DNA of 64,000 bases from Bartonella bacilliformis Ver097 (GTDB lineage Bacteria > Pseudomonadota > Alphaproteobacteria > Rhizobiales > Rhizobiaceae), in contig NZ_KL503804.1 in assembly GCF_000709795.1 (NCBI RefSeq), forward strand, positions 1 through 64,000, in the 5' to 3' direction. Below, piece after piece: positions 9,416 through 20,081 of the stretch. Each line of letters starts with the position of its first letter. The stretch's first letter is position 1. The notes beneath the pieces were generated by a model. That model did no database searches, had not been told where the DNA came from, and was given only the letters and a program-made list of their open reading frames with translations. The translations under genes were made by a program, and so were the position numbers.

Positions 9416-10162
9416 TTAATGACTGAGGATTTTTGATAAAAACTCTTGCGCACGTGGAGTTCTATTCTGTGGATTAGAGAAAAATTCTTCAGATGAACAA
9501 TCTTCGAGAATTGCCCCTTGATCCATAAAAATTATGCGCTTCGATACTTTTTGTGCAAAACTCATTTCATGAGTTACACAAATCATTGTCATGCCTTCTT
9601 CTGCTAAGCTCGTCATGACGTCTAATACTTCACTTACCATTTCAGGATCTAAAGCAGAAGTTGGCTCATCAAAAAGCATAACAAGTGGATCCATAGTTAA
9701 AGCACGAGCAATAGCAACACGCTGTTGTTGACCTCCAGAGAGTTGACCAGGGTATTTATCTTTATGTTCAATAAGCCCAACACGTTCAAGGTATAATAAG
9801 CCACGTTCAAGGGCTTCTTTTTTGCTACGCTTTAAAACCTTAATTTGTGCAATTGTTAAATTTTCTGTGACAGATAAATGTGGAAAAAGCTCAAAATGTT
9901 GAAACACCATCCCTACATGACTACGTAGTTTAGGTAAATTTGTTTCTTTTGAGTGAACTGGTGTTCCATTAATCCAGATTTCACCTTTTTGAAAAGGCAC
10001 CAGAGCGTTAATAGTTTTAATAAAGGTTGATTTACCTGATCCCGATGGTCCGCAAACAACAACAACCTCTCCCTTATCGATATTGGTGGTGCAGTTTTTA
10101 AGAATATTAACTTCGCCGTACCAATTGGAAACATTTTTAATTTGGATCATATGAGTAGACAT
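9416..10162 (-). CDS. gltL: Glutamate/aspartate ABC transporter ATP-binding protein
   Basis: A 248-residue cytoplasmic ATPase that powers the polar amino acid importer encoded with the three genes upstream. Walker A is GPSGSGKST, the signature is [15 protein letters not shown], Walker B is [13 protein letters not shown], and the switch histidine lies in [10 protein letters not shown], all in the normal order for GlnQ/GltL-type ATPases. I use the ATG at 10162 ([10 protein letters not shown]), which has AGGA seven bases upstream; an upstream in-frame start at 10234 would add 24 untypical residues inside the gltK coding end. It is the last gene of the operon. Confidence 0.9.
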   Translation of the reverse strand: MSTHMIQIKNVSNWYGEVNILKNCTTNIDKGEVVVVCGPSGSGKSTFIKTINALVPFQKGEIWINGTPVHSKETNLPKLRSHVGMVFQHFELFPHLSVTENLTIAQIKVLKRSKKEALERGLLYLERVGLIEHKDKYPGQLSGGQQQRVAIARALTMDPLVMLFDEPTSALDPEMVSEVLDVMTSLAEEGMTMICVTHEMSFAQKVSKRIIFMDQGAILEDCSSEEFFSNPQNRTPRAQEFLSKILSH

Positions 10163-10173
10163 TTTTTTTCCTG

Positions 10174-10890
10174 TTAGCGAATAATGGATATTTTTTTCTG
10201 TAGATACAAAACTATCTGCGATAATGTAAAGCAAATGCCGAAGTAAAAAACGGCTGCTAAAATATAGGCTTCTGGTTTCACACCAAAATTGTTAGAAACA
10301 AGATCAAAGCCATTCAAGAGACTATTACCACTGATTGCATAGACAAGAGTTGTATCCTGAAAAAGGATGATAACCTGTGTTAAAAAGACTGGCAGCATGT
10401 TTCTAAAAGCTTGGGGAAGAATCACAATGTACATATTTTGCCAATATGTCATTCCAAGTGCTTGTCCTGCTTGTTTTTGCCCTTGCGAAATTGAGTGTAT
10501 GCCGGCGCGCATAATTTCTGCAAAATAAGCAGCTTCAAATGCAGTAAAGGTAATGATTGCTGAATTGTTGGCACCGATTGATGTGCCGATCAAGAAAGGT
10601 AAAAGCACAAAAAACCATAAAATAACCATAACAAGAGGTATTGAACGCATGGCAGTTATGTAAATTGTAGCAAACCAGAAGAGAGGTTTAATAGAAGAAA
10701 GTCGCATCATTGCCAATAATACGCCGAAGATAAGTCCAAATACTGTTGCTACAAATGTTAAAAAAACACTAAAAAGAAGACCTGAAAGAATATAAGAATG
10801 GAATATCTCAAAAGTAAAAAATGAAAAATCGAAACTTGAAAACTCAAAAGGAAAATAAGACCAAAAATCAGAGCTCATGAAATCTATCAT
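10174..10890 (-). CDS. gltK: Glutamate/aspartate ABC transporter permease GltK
   Basis: A 238-residue inner-membrane permease of the HisM/GltK type with about five transmembrane segments and the cytoplasmic EAA loop ([24 protein letters not shown]) that docks on the ATPase. An unusual aromatic-rich N-terminus (many Phe and Ser in residues 5-35) precedes the first membrane helix. The ATG at 10890 lies one base past the gltJ stop with GGAG overlapping the end of gltJ, which indicates translational coupling. It forms a heterodimeric channel with GltJ. Confidence 0.88.
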   Translation of the reverse strand: MIDFMSSDFWSYFPFEFSSFDFSFFTFEIFHSYILSGLLFSVFLTFVATVFGLIFGVLLAMMRLSSIKPLFWFATIYITAMRSIPLVMVILWFFVLLPFLIGTSIGANNSAIITFTAFEAAYFAEIMRAGIHSISQGQKQAGQALGMTYWQNMYIVILPQAFRNMLPVFLTQVIILFQDTTLVYAISGNSLLNGFDLVSNNFGVKPEAYILAAVFYFGICFTLSQIVLYLQKKISIIR

Positions 10891-10891
10891 A

Positions 10892-11644
10892 TCAACGCTC
10901 CTGTGTCTTTAAATTAGGAATTTTAAGCATTTTCTCCATTATTGCCATCATAACAAATATGAACAATGATATGATAATATAGAGAATTGTAACTAACATG
11001 TAATTTTCATAAACGTGACTTACTTCTTCAATCGTTTGATATTGAAATTGCATTAGTTCATGAATAGAAACGGCGAATGCTATAGATGAATTTTTTACTA
11101 TACCCATTGCTTCTGAGGTAAGGGGTGGCAAGATAGTACGAATAGCACGGGGTATCATAATATAGCGATAACTTTGATAAGTAGTAAATCCCATTGCCAT
11201 GGTTGCATAACGTTGTCCAGAAGGGATAGATTCAATTCCTGAGCGAACCTGTTCTGCGATACGTGCGGATGTAAAAAAACCTAAAGCACAGGTTATTAAT
11301 ATAATTGGTGAAAAATTCATTGCTGGTGGATAAATTTTAGGGACGACAAAATACCATAAAAATACTTGTACCAGCAAAGGAATGTTACGCATGATTTCTA
11401 TCCAGATTCCGCCTATAGCGCGAAATGTGTTATTGATCACGGAAGTATTGGGCAGAGTCCGCACTGTTCCTATGATAACACCGATAAATACAGCTAATAT
11501 TAATGAAGAAATAGATAATACAGCTGTATTTTTAAAGCCATCAAGCAGCGTATCTAAATAGGTCTGATTTATACCAGAGGTCCCAAGACATCCAGCTACT
11601 GGCATTTGAGTAAGATCATCTAAGCAAAGGAAAGAAAAGTCCAT
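10892..11644 (-). CDS. gltJ: Glutamate/aspartate ABC transporter permease GltJ
   Basis: A 250-residue permease, partner of GltK. Membrane helices surround the EAA loop (ARIAEQVRSGIESIPSGQRYATMAMGFT), and the segment EIMRNIPLLVQVFLWYF is typical of the family. Two upstream in-frame starts (11701 and 11671) would add an N-terminus unlike GltJ. I choose the ATG at 11644, which has AGGA about 12 bases upstream, but the start remains uncertain. It is separated from gltI by 145 bases that contain a strong hairpin, so expression relative to gltI may be reduced. Confidence 0.85.
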   Translation of the reverse strand: MDFSFLCLDDLTQMPVAGCLGTSGINQTYLDTLLDGFKNTAVLSISSLILAVFIGVIIGTVRTLPNTSVINNTFRAIGGIWIEIMRNIPLLVQVFLWYFVVPKIYPPAMNFSPIILITCALGFFTSARIAEQVRSGIESIPSGQRYATMAMGFTTYQSYRYIMIPRAIRTILPPLTSEAMGIVKNSSIAFAVSIHELMQFQYQTIEEVSHVYENYMLVTILYIIISLFIFVMMAIMEKMLKIPNLKTQER

Positions 11645-11740
11645 TAATCTATATTTCCTAAAGTTAGTCATCCCTTGAGTTAGGATGAAAAAATTAGTCA
11701 TATTTTACATATGCTAAACGTGTTGAAAAATTAACGCAGA

Positions 11741-11779
11741 AACAACCACACTTATAATTTGAAAATAAGTGTGGTTGTT
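11741..11779 (-). terminator. Strong intercistronic hairpin between gltI and gltJ
   Basis: Perfect 14-bp inverted repeat: AACAACCACACTTA at 11741-11754 and its complement at 11766-11779, with an 11-base loop. In the transcribed (minus) direction it follows the gltI stop by 10 bases and is followed only by a short T run, so it may act as a partial terminator or as an mRNA-stabilising end. Either would give more of the abundant binding protein than of the permeases. Confidence 0.7.
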
Positions 11780-11789
11780 CTTTTAAATT

Positions 11790-12698
11790 TTATAGGCTGT
11801 TTTCTGTATAATCTTCTTTAGGTTTATTATTAGGCTTTTCCCAAGCATGTCTTGTTGATTCTGATAAAGGAAGACCTATAACAGTATTTGTAGGAGGGAT
11901 TGGTTCCATAAACCATTTATTGTATAACTTTTCAAGTGAACCATCTTTGATTTGGCTTACGATACTATCGTTGATTGCCTGTTCAAAATTTTCATCCTCT
12001 AATCGGAGCATACAAGCAATAGGTTCAACTGAAAGTACAGAATCAAGAATCATGTAATCAGATGGATTTCTTGATTTAGAGATACTTCCAGCAAGAATTG
12101 AAGAGTCCATAATAAACGCGTCAGCACGACCGGATTCTAATAACAAAAAACTATCTGCATGATCCCTGCCGTTAATGACTCTGAAGTTAATGTTTTTTGC
12201 ACGTCCATTTTGACGAATAAGCTGAACAGCTGTTGTTCCAGTGGTCGTAGCGATTGTTTTTCCATTTAAATCTTGGATAGATTTAATGCCAGAGTCTTTT
12301 TTAACAGCAATTCGAACTTCTTCAACATAAGTTGTATAAGCAAATGCTACAGATCTCCTACGGGCGATATCGTTTGTTGTAGAACCACACTCAAAATCAT
12401 AAGTGCTATTTTGCAACAGAGGAATTCGATTTTGTGATGTGATAGGAAGATAACGAATTCTGATTGGTTTTCCAATTTTTTTTGAAATGTCATTAATAAT
12501 GTTTTCTGCCATTTCTGTATGGAATCCTGTATATTTACCATTACCAAGTGCATAAGCTAAACCTGAAGATTCGCGAACACCTAAAGTGATTCTTCCTGTT
12601 TGTTTAATTCTCTCAAGTGTATCATTTTGAGCGTGCGCAACACTCACTATGAGCCCAATGATGGCTGTTGTAATCAATACTGATAGTGATTTCCTCAT
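11790..12698 (-). CDS. gltI: Glutamate/aspartate periplasmic binding protein
   Basis: A 302-residue solute-binding protein, the same length as E. coli GltI and sharing its diagnostic blocks: LPITSQNRIPLLQN and FECGSTTND around residues 84-110, and the LESGRADAFIMD and EPIACMLR segments later. A signal peptide at 1-23 ends SVAHA. It captures acidic amino acids in the periplasm for the GltJKL pump, a sensible carbon and nitrogen source for an intracellular or blood-borne bacterium. It is the first gene of the operon, and the promoter must lie in the 115 bases before it. Confidence 0.92.
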   Translation of the reverse strand: MRKSLSVLITTAIIGLIVSVAHAQNDTLERIKQTGRITLGVRESSGLAYALGNGKYTGFHTEMAENIINDISKKIGKPIRIRYLPITSQNRIPLLQNSTYDFECGSTTNDIARRRSVAFAYTTYVEEVRIAVKKDSGIKSIQDLNGKTIATTTGTTAVQLIRQNGRAKNINFRVINGRDHADSFLLLESGRADAFIMDSSILAGSISKSRNPSDYMILDSVLSVEPIACMLRLEDENFEQAINDSIVSQIKDGSLEKLYNKWFMEPIPPTNTVIGLPLSESTRHAWEKPNNKPKEDYTENSL

Positions 12699-12814
12699 TA
12701 CTTCCTCCGTTCATTTTATTTTTTTATTGTCTTTGATGACATTCTTCCGCACGCTATGTAGCATGTTTTTATTTGAGGTGGGATTTTTTTTACTTAATTC
12801 CCGTGAAACAAACA

Positions 12815-13606
12815 TTACATTTGTAAGTTATAATCGAGTTCGATCCAAACAGGCGTATGATCTGAGGGGTTTTTATAGCCTCTTACCTCTGTTTGGCTGT
12901 AAGCGCAGATAAGCTGATCAATAGCTTCTGATGATAATAAGAAATGATCAATGCGAATGCCATTATTTTTAAACCATGCACCAGCTTGGAAATCCCAGAA
13001 ACTGAAAGAGGGATCCTCTGTAACGCTGCGCAGAGCATCATAAAAACCTAAGTAAATGATGCGTTGAAATGCCTGTCTTGTTTGAAGAAGAAATAAAGCA
13101 TCATGTTTCCATTCTTGAGGATTTTTTGCGTCTGATAAAGTTGGAATAACATTATAATCACCTGCTAAAATGAGAGGCTCTTCGTATGTAAGCAATGATT
13201 TTGCATGTGCATATAGTCTTGCCATCCATTCCATTTTATAAAGGTATTTTTCACTATTGATGGGGTTTCCATTTGGAAGATAAATAGAAGCAATACGGAT
13301 AGCTCCTTTGTTTGTTGAGTAAACAGCTTCAATATAACGCGCTTGCTCATCATTATTATTGCCTGGTAAACCAGTGATAATTTTATAGGGTCTTTTTTTA
13401 GAAAGAATTGCGACGCCATTAAATTTTTTTTGGCCGTGTGTTTCTATGTGATAACCAAGGCTTTCAATTATATCGCGTGGAAAATTTTCATCAATCGTTT
13501 TAGTTTCTTGTAAGCAGACTATATCGGGTTGACTTCGCTGTAACCACTTACAAAGTGTTTCATGTCGTGCTTTTATTCCAGCAATATTCCATGTTGCAAT
13601 TCTCAT
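12815..13606 (-). CDS. xthA: Exodeoxyribonuclease III family AP endonuclease
   Basis: A 263-residue metal-dependent nuclease that cleaves DNA at abasic sites and trims 3' ends in base excision repair. Conserved residues are visible: the N-terminal TWNIAGIKAR, the metal-binding Glu in CLQETK, GDYNVIPT (Asp/Asn pair) and the C-terminal catalytic SDHTPVWIEL. I start at MRIATWN (13606); the longer frame to 13642 adds residues with no family match. It is transcribed in the same direction as gltI but 115 bases away, probably as a separate unit. Confidence 0.93.
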   Translation of the reverse strand: MRIATWNIAGIKARHETLCKWLQRSQPDIVCLQETKTIDENFPRDIIESLGYHIETHGQKKFNGVAILSKKRPYKIITGLPGNNNDEQARYIEAVYSTNKGAIRIASIYLPNGNPINSEKYLYKMEWMARLYAHAKSLLTYEEPLILAGDYNVIPTLSDAKNPQEWKHDALFLLQTRQAFQRIIYLGFYDALRSVTEDPSFSFWDFQAGAWFKNNGIRIDHFLLSSEAIDQLICAYSQTEVRGYKNPSDHTPVWIELDYNLQM

Positions 13607-13799
13607 AATATTAGCTTTAAGCGTCATGTGTGCAATTAGCAAGTATTATGTAAAAGTAATACAATCACTCCCAACGTATTGTATCTGTTCTTCGTATACA
13701 GAATTATTGTAGCTGATAGTAGCTGCTTAAAAGCTAAATTTACATATGTTGCGATATCACCGTAATTTTTATTTTAATAAACTTTCTACTGTTTGGCAC

Positions 13800-13828
13800 T
13801 TGACGAATGTATATGTTCTCGCTATTAG
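13800..13828 (+). promoter_or_regulatory. Predicted promoter of the rpsL-rpsG-fusA-tuf operon
   Basis: TTGACG at 13800-13805, 17-base spacer, TATTAG at 13823-13828. The -35 context CACTTGACGAAT is shared with the tRNA-Cys promoter, consistent with a strong growth-related promoter. Confidence 0.6.
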
Positions 13829-13953
13829 AAACCGTCATAACCGATGTGAGAGTCACTAATGTTTAAGCATTAATTTTAGATTCACTTCAGATGAGGTTTA
13901 TGAAAGTTTAGAAAAAATGCTAGTGCAAGAGGCTTTTTCCTCCTCTGCCTGTG

Positions 13954-13990
13954 ATCGGGTGAGCTGTTAATCAGTCCTACCCGATTTTTT
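13954..13990 (+). terminator. Terminator-like hairpin in the rpsL leader (possible attenuator)
   Basis: ATCGGGT at 13954-13960 pairs with ACCCGAT at 13979-13985 and is followed by five further T residues. It lies downstream of the predicted str promoter and about 100 bases before rpsL, so it would cut off the operon's transcript unless antiterminated. The alternative is that it terminates a transcript I cannot see. Confidence 0.6.
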
Positions 13991-14087
13991 GCATCAGTTA
14001 AGCTTTATTCCAGTTGTGCTGGGGTAAGTTGGACGTGAAGAGGCCCGAGCTGGGCGAAAAAATGAAGATTGTAAAGAGGAAGGTTAT

Positions 14088-14459
14088 ATGCCTACCGTAA
14101 ACCAGTTAATTCGTAAACCGCGTGTAGTTCCGGTTAAGCGTAATAAGGTTCCTGCCCTTCAGGCGAATCCACAGAAACGTGGTGTTTGTACCCGTGTATA
14201 TACGACAACACCGAAGAAGCCGAATTCTGCTCTTCGTAAAGTTGCTAAAGTTCGTTTAACAAATGGATTTGAGGTGATTGGTTATATTCCTGGTGAAGGG
14301 CATAACCTTCAGGAGCATTCTGTTGTGGTGATTCGTGGTGGTCGTGTGAAGGATTTGCCAGGGGTTCGTTATCACATCATTCGTGGTTTGCTTGATACGC
14401 AAGGTGTTAAAAATCGTAAACAGCGCCGTTCGAAGTATGGCGCAAAACGTCCGAAATAA
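14088..14459 (+). CDS. rpsL: 30S ribosomal protein S12
   Basis: A 123-residue ribosomal protein at the decoding centre of the 30S subunit. The conserved loop [18 protein letters not shown] and the segment [26 protein letters not shown] are intact. The lysines in TPKKPNS and RVKDLPG, whose substitution gives streptomycin resistance, are wild type. It is the first gene of the str operon, preceded by AGAGGAAGG, and is followed by rpsG after 33 bases. Confidence 0.98.
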   Translation: MPTVNQLIRKPRVVPVKRNKVPALQANPQKRGVCTRVYTTTPKKPNSALRKVAKVRLTNGFEVIGYIPGEGHNLQEHSVVVIRGGRVKDLPGVRYHIIRGLLDTQGVKNRKQRRSKYGAKRPK

Positions 14460-14492
14460 ATCTTGAGAGATAAAGCCTGAGAGATAGAATCA

Positions 14493-14963
14493 ATGTCCCG
14501 TCGTCATAGAGCAGAAAAGCGTGAAATTAATCCGGATCCTAAATTTGGTGATTTGGTTATTACAAAATTTATGAATGCCATTATGTTTGATGGTAAAAAG
14601 TCTGTTGCTGAACGTATTGTTTACGGTGCACTTGATGTGGTAAAAGAGAAAGTGAAAACGGATCCAGTAGCTTTGTTTCATCAAGCGTTAGAAAATGTTG
14701 CTCCTCATATTGAGGTTCGTTCACGTCGTGTTGGTGGTGCTACTTATCAGGTTCCGGTAGATGTTCGTCCTGATCGTCGTCAGGCACTTGCTATTCGTTG
14801 GTTGATTACAGCAGCGCGTGGGCGCAATGAGACGGCAATGATTGATCGTCTTTCTGGTGAGCTAGTGGATGCGGCTAATAATCGTGGTACTGCAGTGAAG
14901 AAGCGTGAAGATGTCCACCGTATGGCTGAGGCTAATCGTGCATTTTCGCATTATCGTTGGTAG
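14493..14963 (+). CDS. rpsG: 30S ribosomal protein S7
   Basis: A 156-residue primary 16S rRNA-binding protein that nucleates the 30S head. The N-terminus [12 protein letters not shown] and the conserved block [22 protein letters not shown] are clear, and the protein ends at the usual HYRW. In other bacteria S7 can repress the str operon, which fits the structured leader here. It is followed by fusA after 29 bases. Confidence 0.98.
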   Translation: MSRRHRAEKREINPDPKFGDLVITKFMNAIMFDGKKSVAERIVYGALDVVKEKVKTDPVALFHQALENVAPHIEVRSRRVGGATYQVPVDVRPDRRQALAIRWLITAARGRNETAMIDRLSGELVDAANNRGTAVKKREDVHRMAEANRAFSHYRW

Positions 14964-14992
14964 GTGTGTTTTAAAGATCTAAGGCAGATAGA

Positions 14993-17077
14993 ATGGCTCG
15001 CGAATATAAAATCGAAGACTACCGTAATTTTGGTATTATGGCGCATATTGATGCTGGTAAGACCACCATGACTGAGCGCATTTTGTTCTATACAGGTAAA
15101 AATCATAAAATCGGCGAAACACATGATGGTGCTTCTACGATGGATTGGATGCAGCAAGAGCAGGAGCGTGGTATTACAATTACATCCGCTGCAACAACAA
15201 CTTTTTGGAAAGGGCGTGATGGTCGAAAGCGGCGTTTTAATATTATTGATACGCCTGGACACGTTGATTTTACGATAGAGGTTGAACGTTCTTTGCGGGT
15301 TCTTGATGGTGCAATAGCGTTGTTGGATGCTAATGCTGGTGTAGAACCTCAGACGGAAACTGTTTGGCGGCAAGCTGAAAGGTATCATGTGCCGCGCATG
15401 GTTTTTGTTAATAAAATGGATAAGATTGGAGCTGATTTCTATCGTAGTGTAGAAATGGTTAATTCACGATTAGGTGCGAAGGCGCTTATTGTGCAGTTGC
15501 CAATTGGTTCTGAAAATGATTTTGAGGGCGTTATAGATCTTGTTGAGATGAAGGCTTTAACCTGGGATGGTTCCATTGGAGCATCAGCAACAGTATCTGA
15601 GATTCCATCTGAATTAAAAGAAAAAGCAGAAGAATATCGTGAAAAACTAATTGAGATGGCGGTTGAAGTTGATGAGGCTGCAACAGAGGCTTATTTAGAG
15701 GGGGTTATGCCAACCAATGAGCAGCTTGTGGCTCTTATTCGTAAGGGGACAATAGAAGTTCAATTTCATCCAGTTCTTTGTGGTACAGCTTTTAAAAATA
15801 AAGGGGTTCAGCCACTTTTAGATGCTGTTGTTTCTTATCTTCCTTCACCTGTTGATATTCCAGCTATTAGTGGTATTGATGTTAAGACTGAAGCTGAGAC
15901 AGTGCGTGAATCTTCGGATGATGCTCCACTTTCTATGCTTGCTTTTAAAATTATGAATGATCCATTTGTTGGCTCGTTGACTTTTTGTCGCATTTACTCT
16001 GGTAAAGTTCAAAAAGGTATTTCTCTTGAAAATACTGTAAAGGGAAAAAGAGAGCGTTTGGGGCGTATGCTTCAAATGCATTCAAATTCTCGTGAGGATA
16101 TTGAAGAAGCATTTGCAGGTGATATTGTTGCTCTTGCTGGGCTTAAGGAAACAACGACAGGTGATACTCTTTGTGATCCGTTGAAGCCTGTTATTTTAGA
16201 GCGAATGGAGTTTCCTGAGCCTGTTATAGAAATTGCAATTGAGCCTAAAACAAAAGCAGATCAAGAGAAAATGGGTATTGCACTTAATCGGTTGGCAGCA
16301 GAAGATCCTTCATTTCGTGTTAAATCAGATGAAGAATCTGGTCAGACAATCATTGCTGGAATGGGTGAGCTTCATCTTGATATTATTGTCGATCGTATGC
16401 GACGTGAGTTTAAAGTTGAAGCTAATGTAGGTCAGCCTCAAGTTGCTTATCGCGAATCGATTACGAAAGTTGCTGAAATTGACTATACTCACAAAAAGCA
16501 ATCTGGTGGTTCTGGGCAGTTTGCTCGTGTGAAGATTGTTTTTGAGCCTCATGATGGTGATGATTTTATGTTTGAGTCAAAGATTGTTGGTGGTGCTGTT
16601 CCTAAAGAGTATATTCCAGGTGTTCAAAAGGGAATTGAAAGCGTTATGGGATCAGGCCCTCTTGCAGGCTTCCCTATGCTTGGTGTAAAAGCTACTCTTA
16701 TTGATGGTGGCTATCATGATGTTGATTCTTCTGTTTTGGCTTTTGAAATTGCTGCACGTGCGGCATTTCGGGAAGGAGCAAAAAAAGCTGGTGCACAGCT
16801 TCTTGAGCCAATTATGAAAGTAGAGGTTGTAACGCCTGAAGATTATGTTGGTGATGTGATTGGTGATTTGAATTCTCGTCGAGGACAGATTTCTGGTACT
16901 GAAGCTCGTGGTATTGCTACAGTAGTGAATGCAATGGTTCCTTTGGCGAATATGTTTGGTTATGTAAATACGCTTCGCTCAATGAGCCAGGGGCGTGCTC
17001 AATATACAATGCAGTTTAGTCATTATGAACCTGTTCCTTCGGTTGTAGCTCAGGAGATTCAAAAGAAATACGCGTAA
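14993..17077 (+). CDS. fusA: Elongation factor G
   Basis: A 694-residue translational GTPase that drives ribosomal translocation and, with RRF, ribosome recycling. The G domain shows AHIDAGKTT (17-25), the switch region [16 protein letters not shown] and VNKMD. Domain IV contains the conserved [15 protein letters not shown], and the C-terminal [18 protein letters not shown] block is normal. It is full length and sits in its usual place between rpsG and tuf. Confidence 0.98.
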   Translation: MAREYKIEDYRNFGIMAHIDAGKTTMTERILFYTGKNHKIGETHDGASTMDWMQQEQERGITITSAATTTFWKGRDGRKRRFNIIDTPGHVDFTIEVERSLRVLDGAIALLDANAGVEPQTETVWRQAERYHVPRMVFVNKMDKIGADFYRSVEMVNSRLGAKALIVQLPIGSENDFEGVIDLVEMKALTWDGSIGASATVSEIPSELKEKAEEYREKLIEMAVEVDEAATEAYLEGVMPTNEQLVALIRKGTIEVQFHPVLCGTAFKNKGVQPLLDAVVSYLPSPVDIPAISGIDVKTEAETVRESSDDAPLSMLAFKIMNDPFVGSLTFCRIYSGKVQKGISLENTVKGKRERLGRMLQMHSNSREDIEEAFAGDIVALAGLKETTTGDTLCDPLKPVILERMEFPEPVIEIAIEPKTKADQEKMGIALNRLAAEDPSFRVKSDEESGQTIIAGMGELHLDIIVDRMRREFKVEANVGQPQVAYRESITKVAEIDYTHKKQSGGSGQFARVKIVFEPHDGDDFMFESKIVGGAVPKEYIPGVQKGIESVMGSGPLAGFPMLGVKATLIDGGYHDVDSSVLAFEIAARAAFREGAKKAGAQLLEPIMKVEVVTPEDYVGDVIGDLNSRRGQISGTEARGIATVVNAMVPLANMFGYVNTLRSMSQGRAQYTMQFSHYEPVPSVVAQEIQKKYA

Positions 17078-17140
17078 TTTTTGGGTTGCGCATTAACTTT
17101 AAACTTAATTCTTGGTTGGGAAAAAATATGGAGAGCTCAA

Positions 17141-18316
17141 ATGGCAAAGAGCAAATTTGAACGTACGAAGCCGCATGTTAATATTGGCACAATTGGTCAT
17201 GTTGATCATGGTAAGACGTCGTTGACAGCAGCGATTACGAAGTATTTTGGTGAATTTAAGGCCTATGATCAAATTGATGCGGCCCCTGAAGAGCGGGCGC
17301 GTGGGATTACCATTTCTACTGCACATGTTGAATATGAAACAGATCAGCGTCACTATGCGCATGTTGATTGTCCTGGGCACGCAGATTATGTGAAGAATAT
17401 GATCACAGGGGCAGCGCAAATGGATGGTGCTATTCTGGTGGTTTCTGCAGCAGATGGTCCGATGCCTCAAACTCGTGAGCATATTTTGTTGGCGCGTCAG
17501 GTTGGTGTTCCTGCGATTGTTGTTTTTTTGAATAAAGTTGATCAGGTTGATGATGCTGAGCTTTTGGAGCTTGTTGAGCTTGAGGTTCGAGAGCTTCTTT
17601 CAAAATATGATTTTCCAGGAGATGATATACCGATTGTTAAGGGGTCAGCATTAGCTGCTCTTGAGGATTCAGATAAAAGCATAGGAGAGGATGCTGTTCG
17701 TTTTTTGATGAGTGAGGTTGATAGATATATACCGACTCCTGAGCGTCCAATTGATCAACCATTTTTGATGCCGATTGAGGATGTATTTTCGATTTCAGGG
17801 CGTGGAACGGTTGTGACCGGTCGTGTTGAGCGTGGAGTTATTAAAGTTGGTGAAGAAATTGAGATTGTAGGGATACGTCCAACGTCTAAGACGACGGTTA
17901 CTGGTGTTGAGATGTTTCGCAAGCTTTTAGATCAAGGTCAAGCGGGTGATAATATTGGTGCGTTGCTTCGTGGTATTGACCGTGAGGGAATTGAGCGTGG
18001 TCAGGTTTTGGCGAAACCTGGTTCAGTGACTCCGCATACCAGATTTAAAGCAGAAGCTTATATTTTGACGAAAGATGAAGGTGGACGTCATACGCCGTTT
18101 TTTACGAATTATCGTCCTCAATTTTATTTTCGTACGACAGACGTGACAGGGATTGTTACGCTTCCTGAGGGGACAGAAATGGTTATGCCTGGTGATAATG
18201 TTGCGATGGATGTATCTTTGATTGTTCCTATTGCCATGGAAGAGAAGCTTCGTTTTGCGATCCGTGAAGGGGGTCGTACTGTTGGGGCTGGTATCGTTTC
18301 TAAAATCATCGAGTAA
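17141..18316 (+). CDS. tuf: Elongation factor Tu
   Basis: A 391-residue GTPase that delivers aminoacyl-tRNA to the ribosome. P loop GHVDHGKT at 19-26, switch I with [26 protein letters not shown], and NKVDQVDD as the guanine-specificity motif. I start at the ATG at 17141 ([14 protein letters not shown]); the open frame extends upstream to 17081 but that part is intergenic. Many Rhizobiales carry a second tuf elsewhere, which cannot be judged here. Confidence 0.98.
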   Translation: MAKSKFERTKPHVNIGTIGHVDHGKTSLTAAITKYFGEFKAYDQIDAAPEERARGITISTAHVEYETDQRHYAHVDCPGHADYVKNMITGAAQMDGAILVVSAADGPMPQTREHILLARQVGVPAIVVFLNKVDQVDDAELLELVELEVRELLSKYDFPGDDIPIVKGSALAALEDSDKSIGEDAVRFLMSEVDRYIPTPERPIDQPFLMPIEDVFSISGRGTVVTGRVERGVIKVGEEIEIVGIRPTSKTTVTGVEMFRKLLDQGQAGDNIGALLRGIDREGIERGQVLAKPGSVTPHTRFKAEAYILTKDEGGRHTPFFTNYRPQFYFRTTDVTGIVTLPEGTEMVMPGDNVAMDVSLIVPIAMEEKLRFAIREGGRTVGAGIVSKIIE

Positions 18317-18384
18317 TTAAAATAATTGTTTAGGAGCGTCTTTGGTTTTTAAAAGGCGTTTCGCATAACAGGGAAATGAAGAGC

Positions 18385-18693
18385 ATGAATGGTCAGAATA
18401 TCCGCATTCGTTTAAAAGCGTTTGATCATCGGATTCTTGACGTGTCGACACGGGAAATTGTGTCGACCGCCAAACGTACTGGCGCCAATGTCCGTGGTCC
18501 TATTCCGCTTCCAACGCGGATTGAGAAATTTACGGTCAATCGTGGGCCACACATTGATAAGAAGAGCCGTGAGCAATTTGAGATGCGCACGCATAAGCGT
18601 CTTCTTGATATCGTTGATCCAACGCCGCAAACGGTAGATGCACTGATGAAGCTCGATCTTTCTGCTGGTGTAGATGTTGAAATCAAGCTCTGA
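18385..18693 (+). CDS. rpsJ: 30S ribosomal protein S10
   Basis: A 102-residue protein of the 30S head, also NusE, the transcription antitermination partner of NusB. The family N-terminus [16 protein letters not shown] supports the ATG at 18385 rather than the in-frame ATG at 18376. It is the first gene of the S10 operon. Its third codon positions look richer in C and G than those of the surrounding genes, as if less AT-eroded. Confidence 0.97.
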   Translation: MNGQNIRIRLKAFDHRILDVSTREIVSTAKRTGANVRGPIPLPTRIEKFTVNRGPHIDKKSREQFEMRTHKRLLDIVDPTPQTVDALMKLDLSAGVDVEIKL

Positions 18694-18720
18694 GGTTTGA
18701 GAACAGAAGGAACAAACCCG

Positions 18721-19461
18721 ATGCGTTCAGGTGTAATAGCACAGAAGTTGGGCATGACCAGTATTTATAATGACGCTGGTGAAAGAGTGCCCGTAACAGT
18801 ACTTCGTTTAGAGAATTGTCAGGTTATTGCTCAGCGTACAGTTGAAAAGAATGGTTATACCGCTGTTCAATTAGGTGTGGGGCTTGCAAAATTTGAAAAA
18901 ACCTCGAAAGCTCTTCGTGGGCATTTTGCTAAGGCTTTAGTTGAACCTAAGGTTAAAATAGTAGAATTTCGTGTTAGTCCTGATAATCTTCTCGATATCG
19001 GTACTGAGATTACGGTAGAACATTTTGTTCCTGGACAAAGAGTCGATGTAACAGGAACAAGTATAGGTAAAGGTTTTGCCGGTGTTATGAAACGGCATAA
19101 TTTTGGTGGGCATCGTGCTTCACACGGTAACTCAATTACACATCGTGCTCATGGTTCGACAGGTCAGTGTCAGGATCCAGGTAAGGTGTTTAAAGGTAAA
19201 AAAATGGCTGGCCATATGGGGCAGGTACGTGTAACAACACAAAATATTGAAGTTGTTTCTACAGATATTGATCGCGGTTTAATTTTGGTGCGTGGTGCTG
19301 TTTCTGGTTCTAAAGGGACTTGGATTTTAGTTCGAGATGCCATAAAAAAGCGTCTTCCTGATAATGCTCCAAGACCTGCTGGTATTCGAAGTCCTGCCAA
19401 TGTAAAAGTGGAACCGACGACTCCAGTAGCAGAAGCCTCTGTAGCTGAGGGAGTCAAATAA
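18721..19461 (+). CDS. rplC: 50S ribosomal protein L3
   Basis: A 246-residue early-assembly 23S rRNA-binding protein near the peptidyl transferase centre. N-terminus [18 protein letters not shown], and the central loop with [22 protein letters not shown] reaches toward the catalytic centre. There is a C-terminal extension of about 25 residues rich in Pro, Val and Ala beyond the core, common in alphaproteobacteria. The start is the ATG at 18721 with GAAGGAAC upstream. It overlaps rplD by one base. Confidence 0.97.
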   Translation: MRSGVIAQKLGMTSIYNDAGERVPVTVLRLENCQVIAQRTVEKNGYTAVQLGVGLAKFEKTSKALRGHFAKALVEPKVKIVEFRVSPDNLLDIGTEITVEHFVPGQRVDVTGTSIGKGFAGVMKRHNFGGHRASHGNSITHRAHGSTGQCQDPGKVFKGKKMAGHMGQVRVTTQNIEVVSTDIDRGLILVRGAVSGSKGTWILVRDAIKKRLPDNAPRPAGIRSPANVKVEPTTPVAEASVAEGVK

Positions 19462-20081
19462 TGGATCTTATAATTAAAACTCTTGACGGTAAAGAAGCTG
19501 GTGAGCTAAGTGTTTCTGAGCATGTTTTTGGTCTTGTTCCGCGAGAAGATATTTTGCAGCGTGTTGTTCGTTGGCAGCTTGCGCGTCGTCAACAGGGAAC
19601 GCATAAGGTGCAGGGGCGTTCTGATATATCCCGAACTGGGGCAAAAATGTATAAACAAAAAGGAACAGGGCGTGCTCGGCATTCATCTGCTCGTGCTCCA
19701 CAGTTTCGAGGTGGTGGTAAGGCGCATGGTTCAGTAATACGTAGTTATGCTCATAGTCTTCCTAAAAAAAGTCGTGCACTTGGGTTACGTTTAGCTCTGT
19801 CAGCAAAGTTTAAGGCAAATGACTTAATTATAGTTGATAAGTTTAATCTCCAAGATCCTAAAACAAAGGTACTTGCTACGAATTTTTTTAAACTTGGTTT
19901 CAGTAATGCTCTGTTGATTGGTGGCAAAGAGATTGATGTAAATTTCTTTCGCGCAGCGTCTAATATTCCTAATATTGATGTTTTGCCTATTCAAGGAATT
20001 AATGTTTATGATATTCTACGTCGCAGCAAGCTTGTTTTATCAAAAGAAGCTGTTGAAGCCCTTGAGGAGCGTTTCAAATGA
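19461..20081 (+). CDS. rplD: 50S ribosomal protein L4
   Basis: A 206-residue exit-tunnel protein. The extended loop [32 protein letters not shown], part of which lines the tunnel and affects macrolide binding, is intact. Start and stop overlap the neighbours (TAATG with rplC, ATGA with rplW), indicating tight translational coupling. Confidence 0.97.
   Translation: MDLIIKTLDGKEAGELSVSEHVFGLVPREDILQRVVRWQLARRQQGTHKVQGRSDISRTGAKMYKQKGTGRARHSSARAPQFRGGGKAHGSVIRSYAHSLPKKSRALGLRLALSAKFKANDLIIVDKFNLQDPKTKVLATNFFKLGFSNALLIGGKEIDVNFFRAASNIPNIDVLPIQGINVYDILRRSKLVLSKEAVEALEERFK

Larger units (their letters stand above)
13607..14087 (+). promoter_or_regulatory. Promoter and long structured leader of the rpsL (str) operon
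   Basis: 480 bases without a gene. A promoter is predicted at 13800-13828 (next entry), giving a leader of roughly 250 bases ahead of rpsL. The leader contains a terminator-like hairpin at 13954-13990 and at least two further short hairpins: CCAG/CTGG near 14014-14026, and GCCC/GGGC near 14043-14055, just upstream of the ribosome site AGAGGAAGG. A compact set of stems before a ribosomal operon suggests control by attenuation or by a ribosomal protein such as S7; this is inference. Confidence 0.55.

Noticed and set aside
14088-14459. Possible streptomycin-resistance changes in S12
   Set aside because: Both key lysines are wild type.
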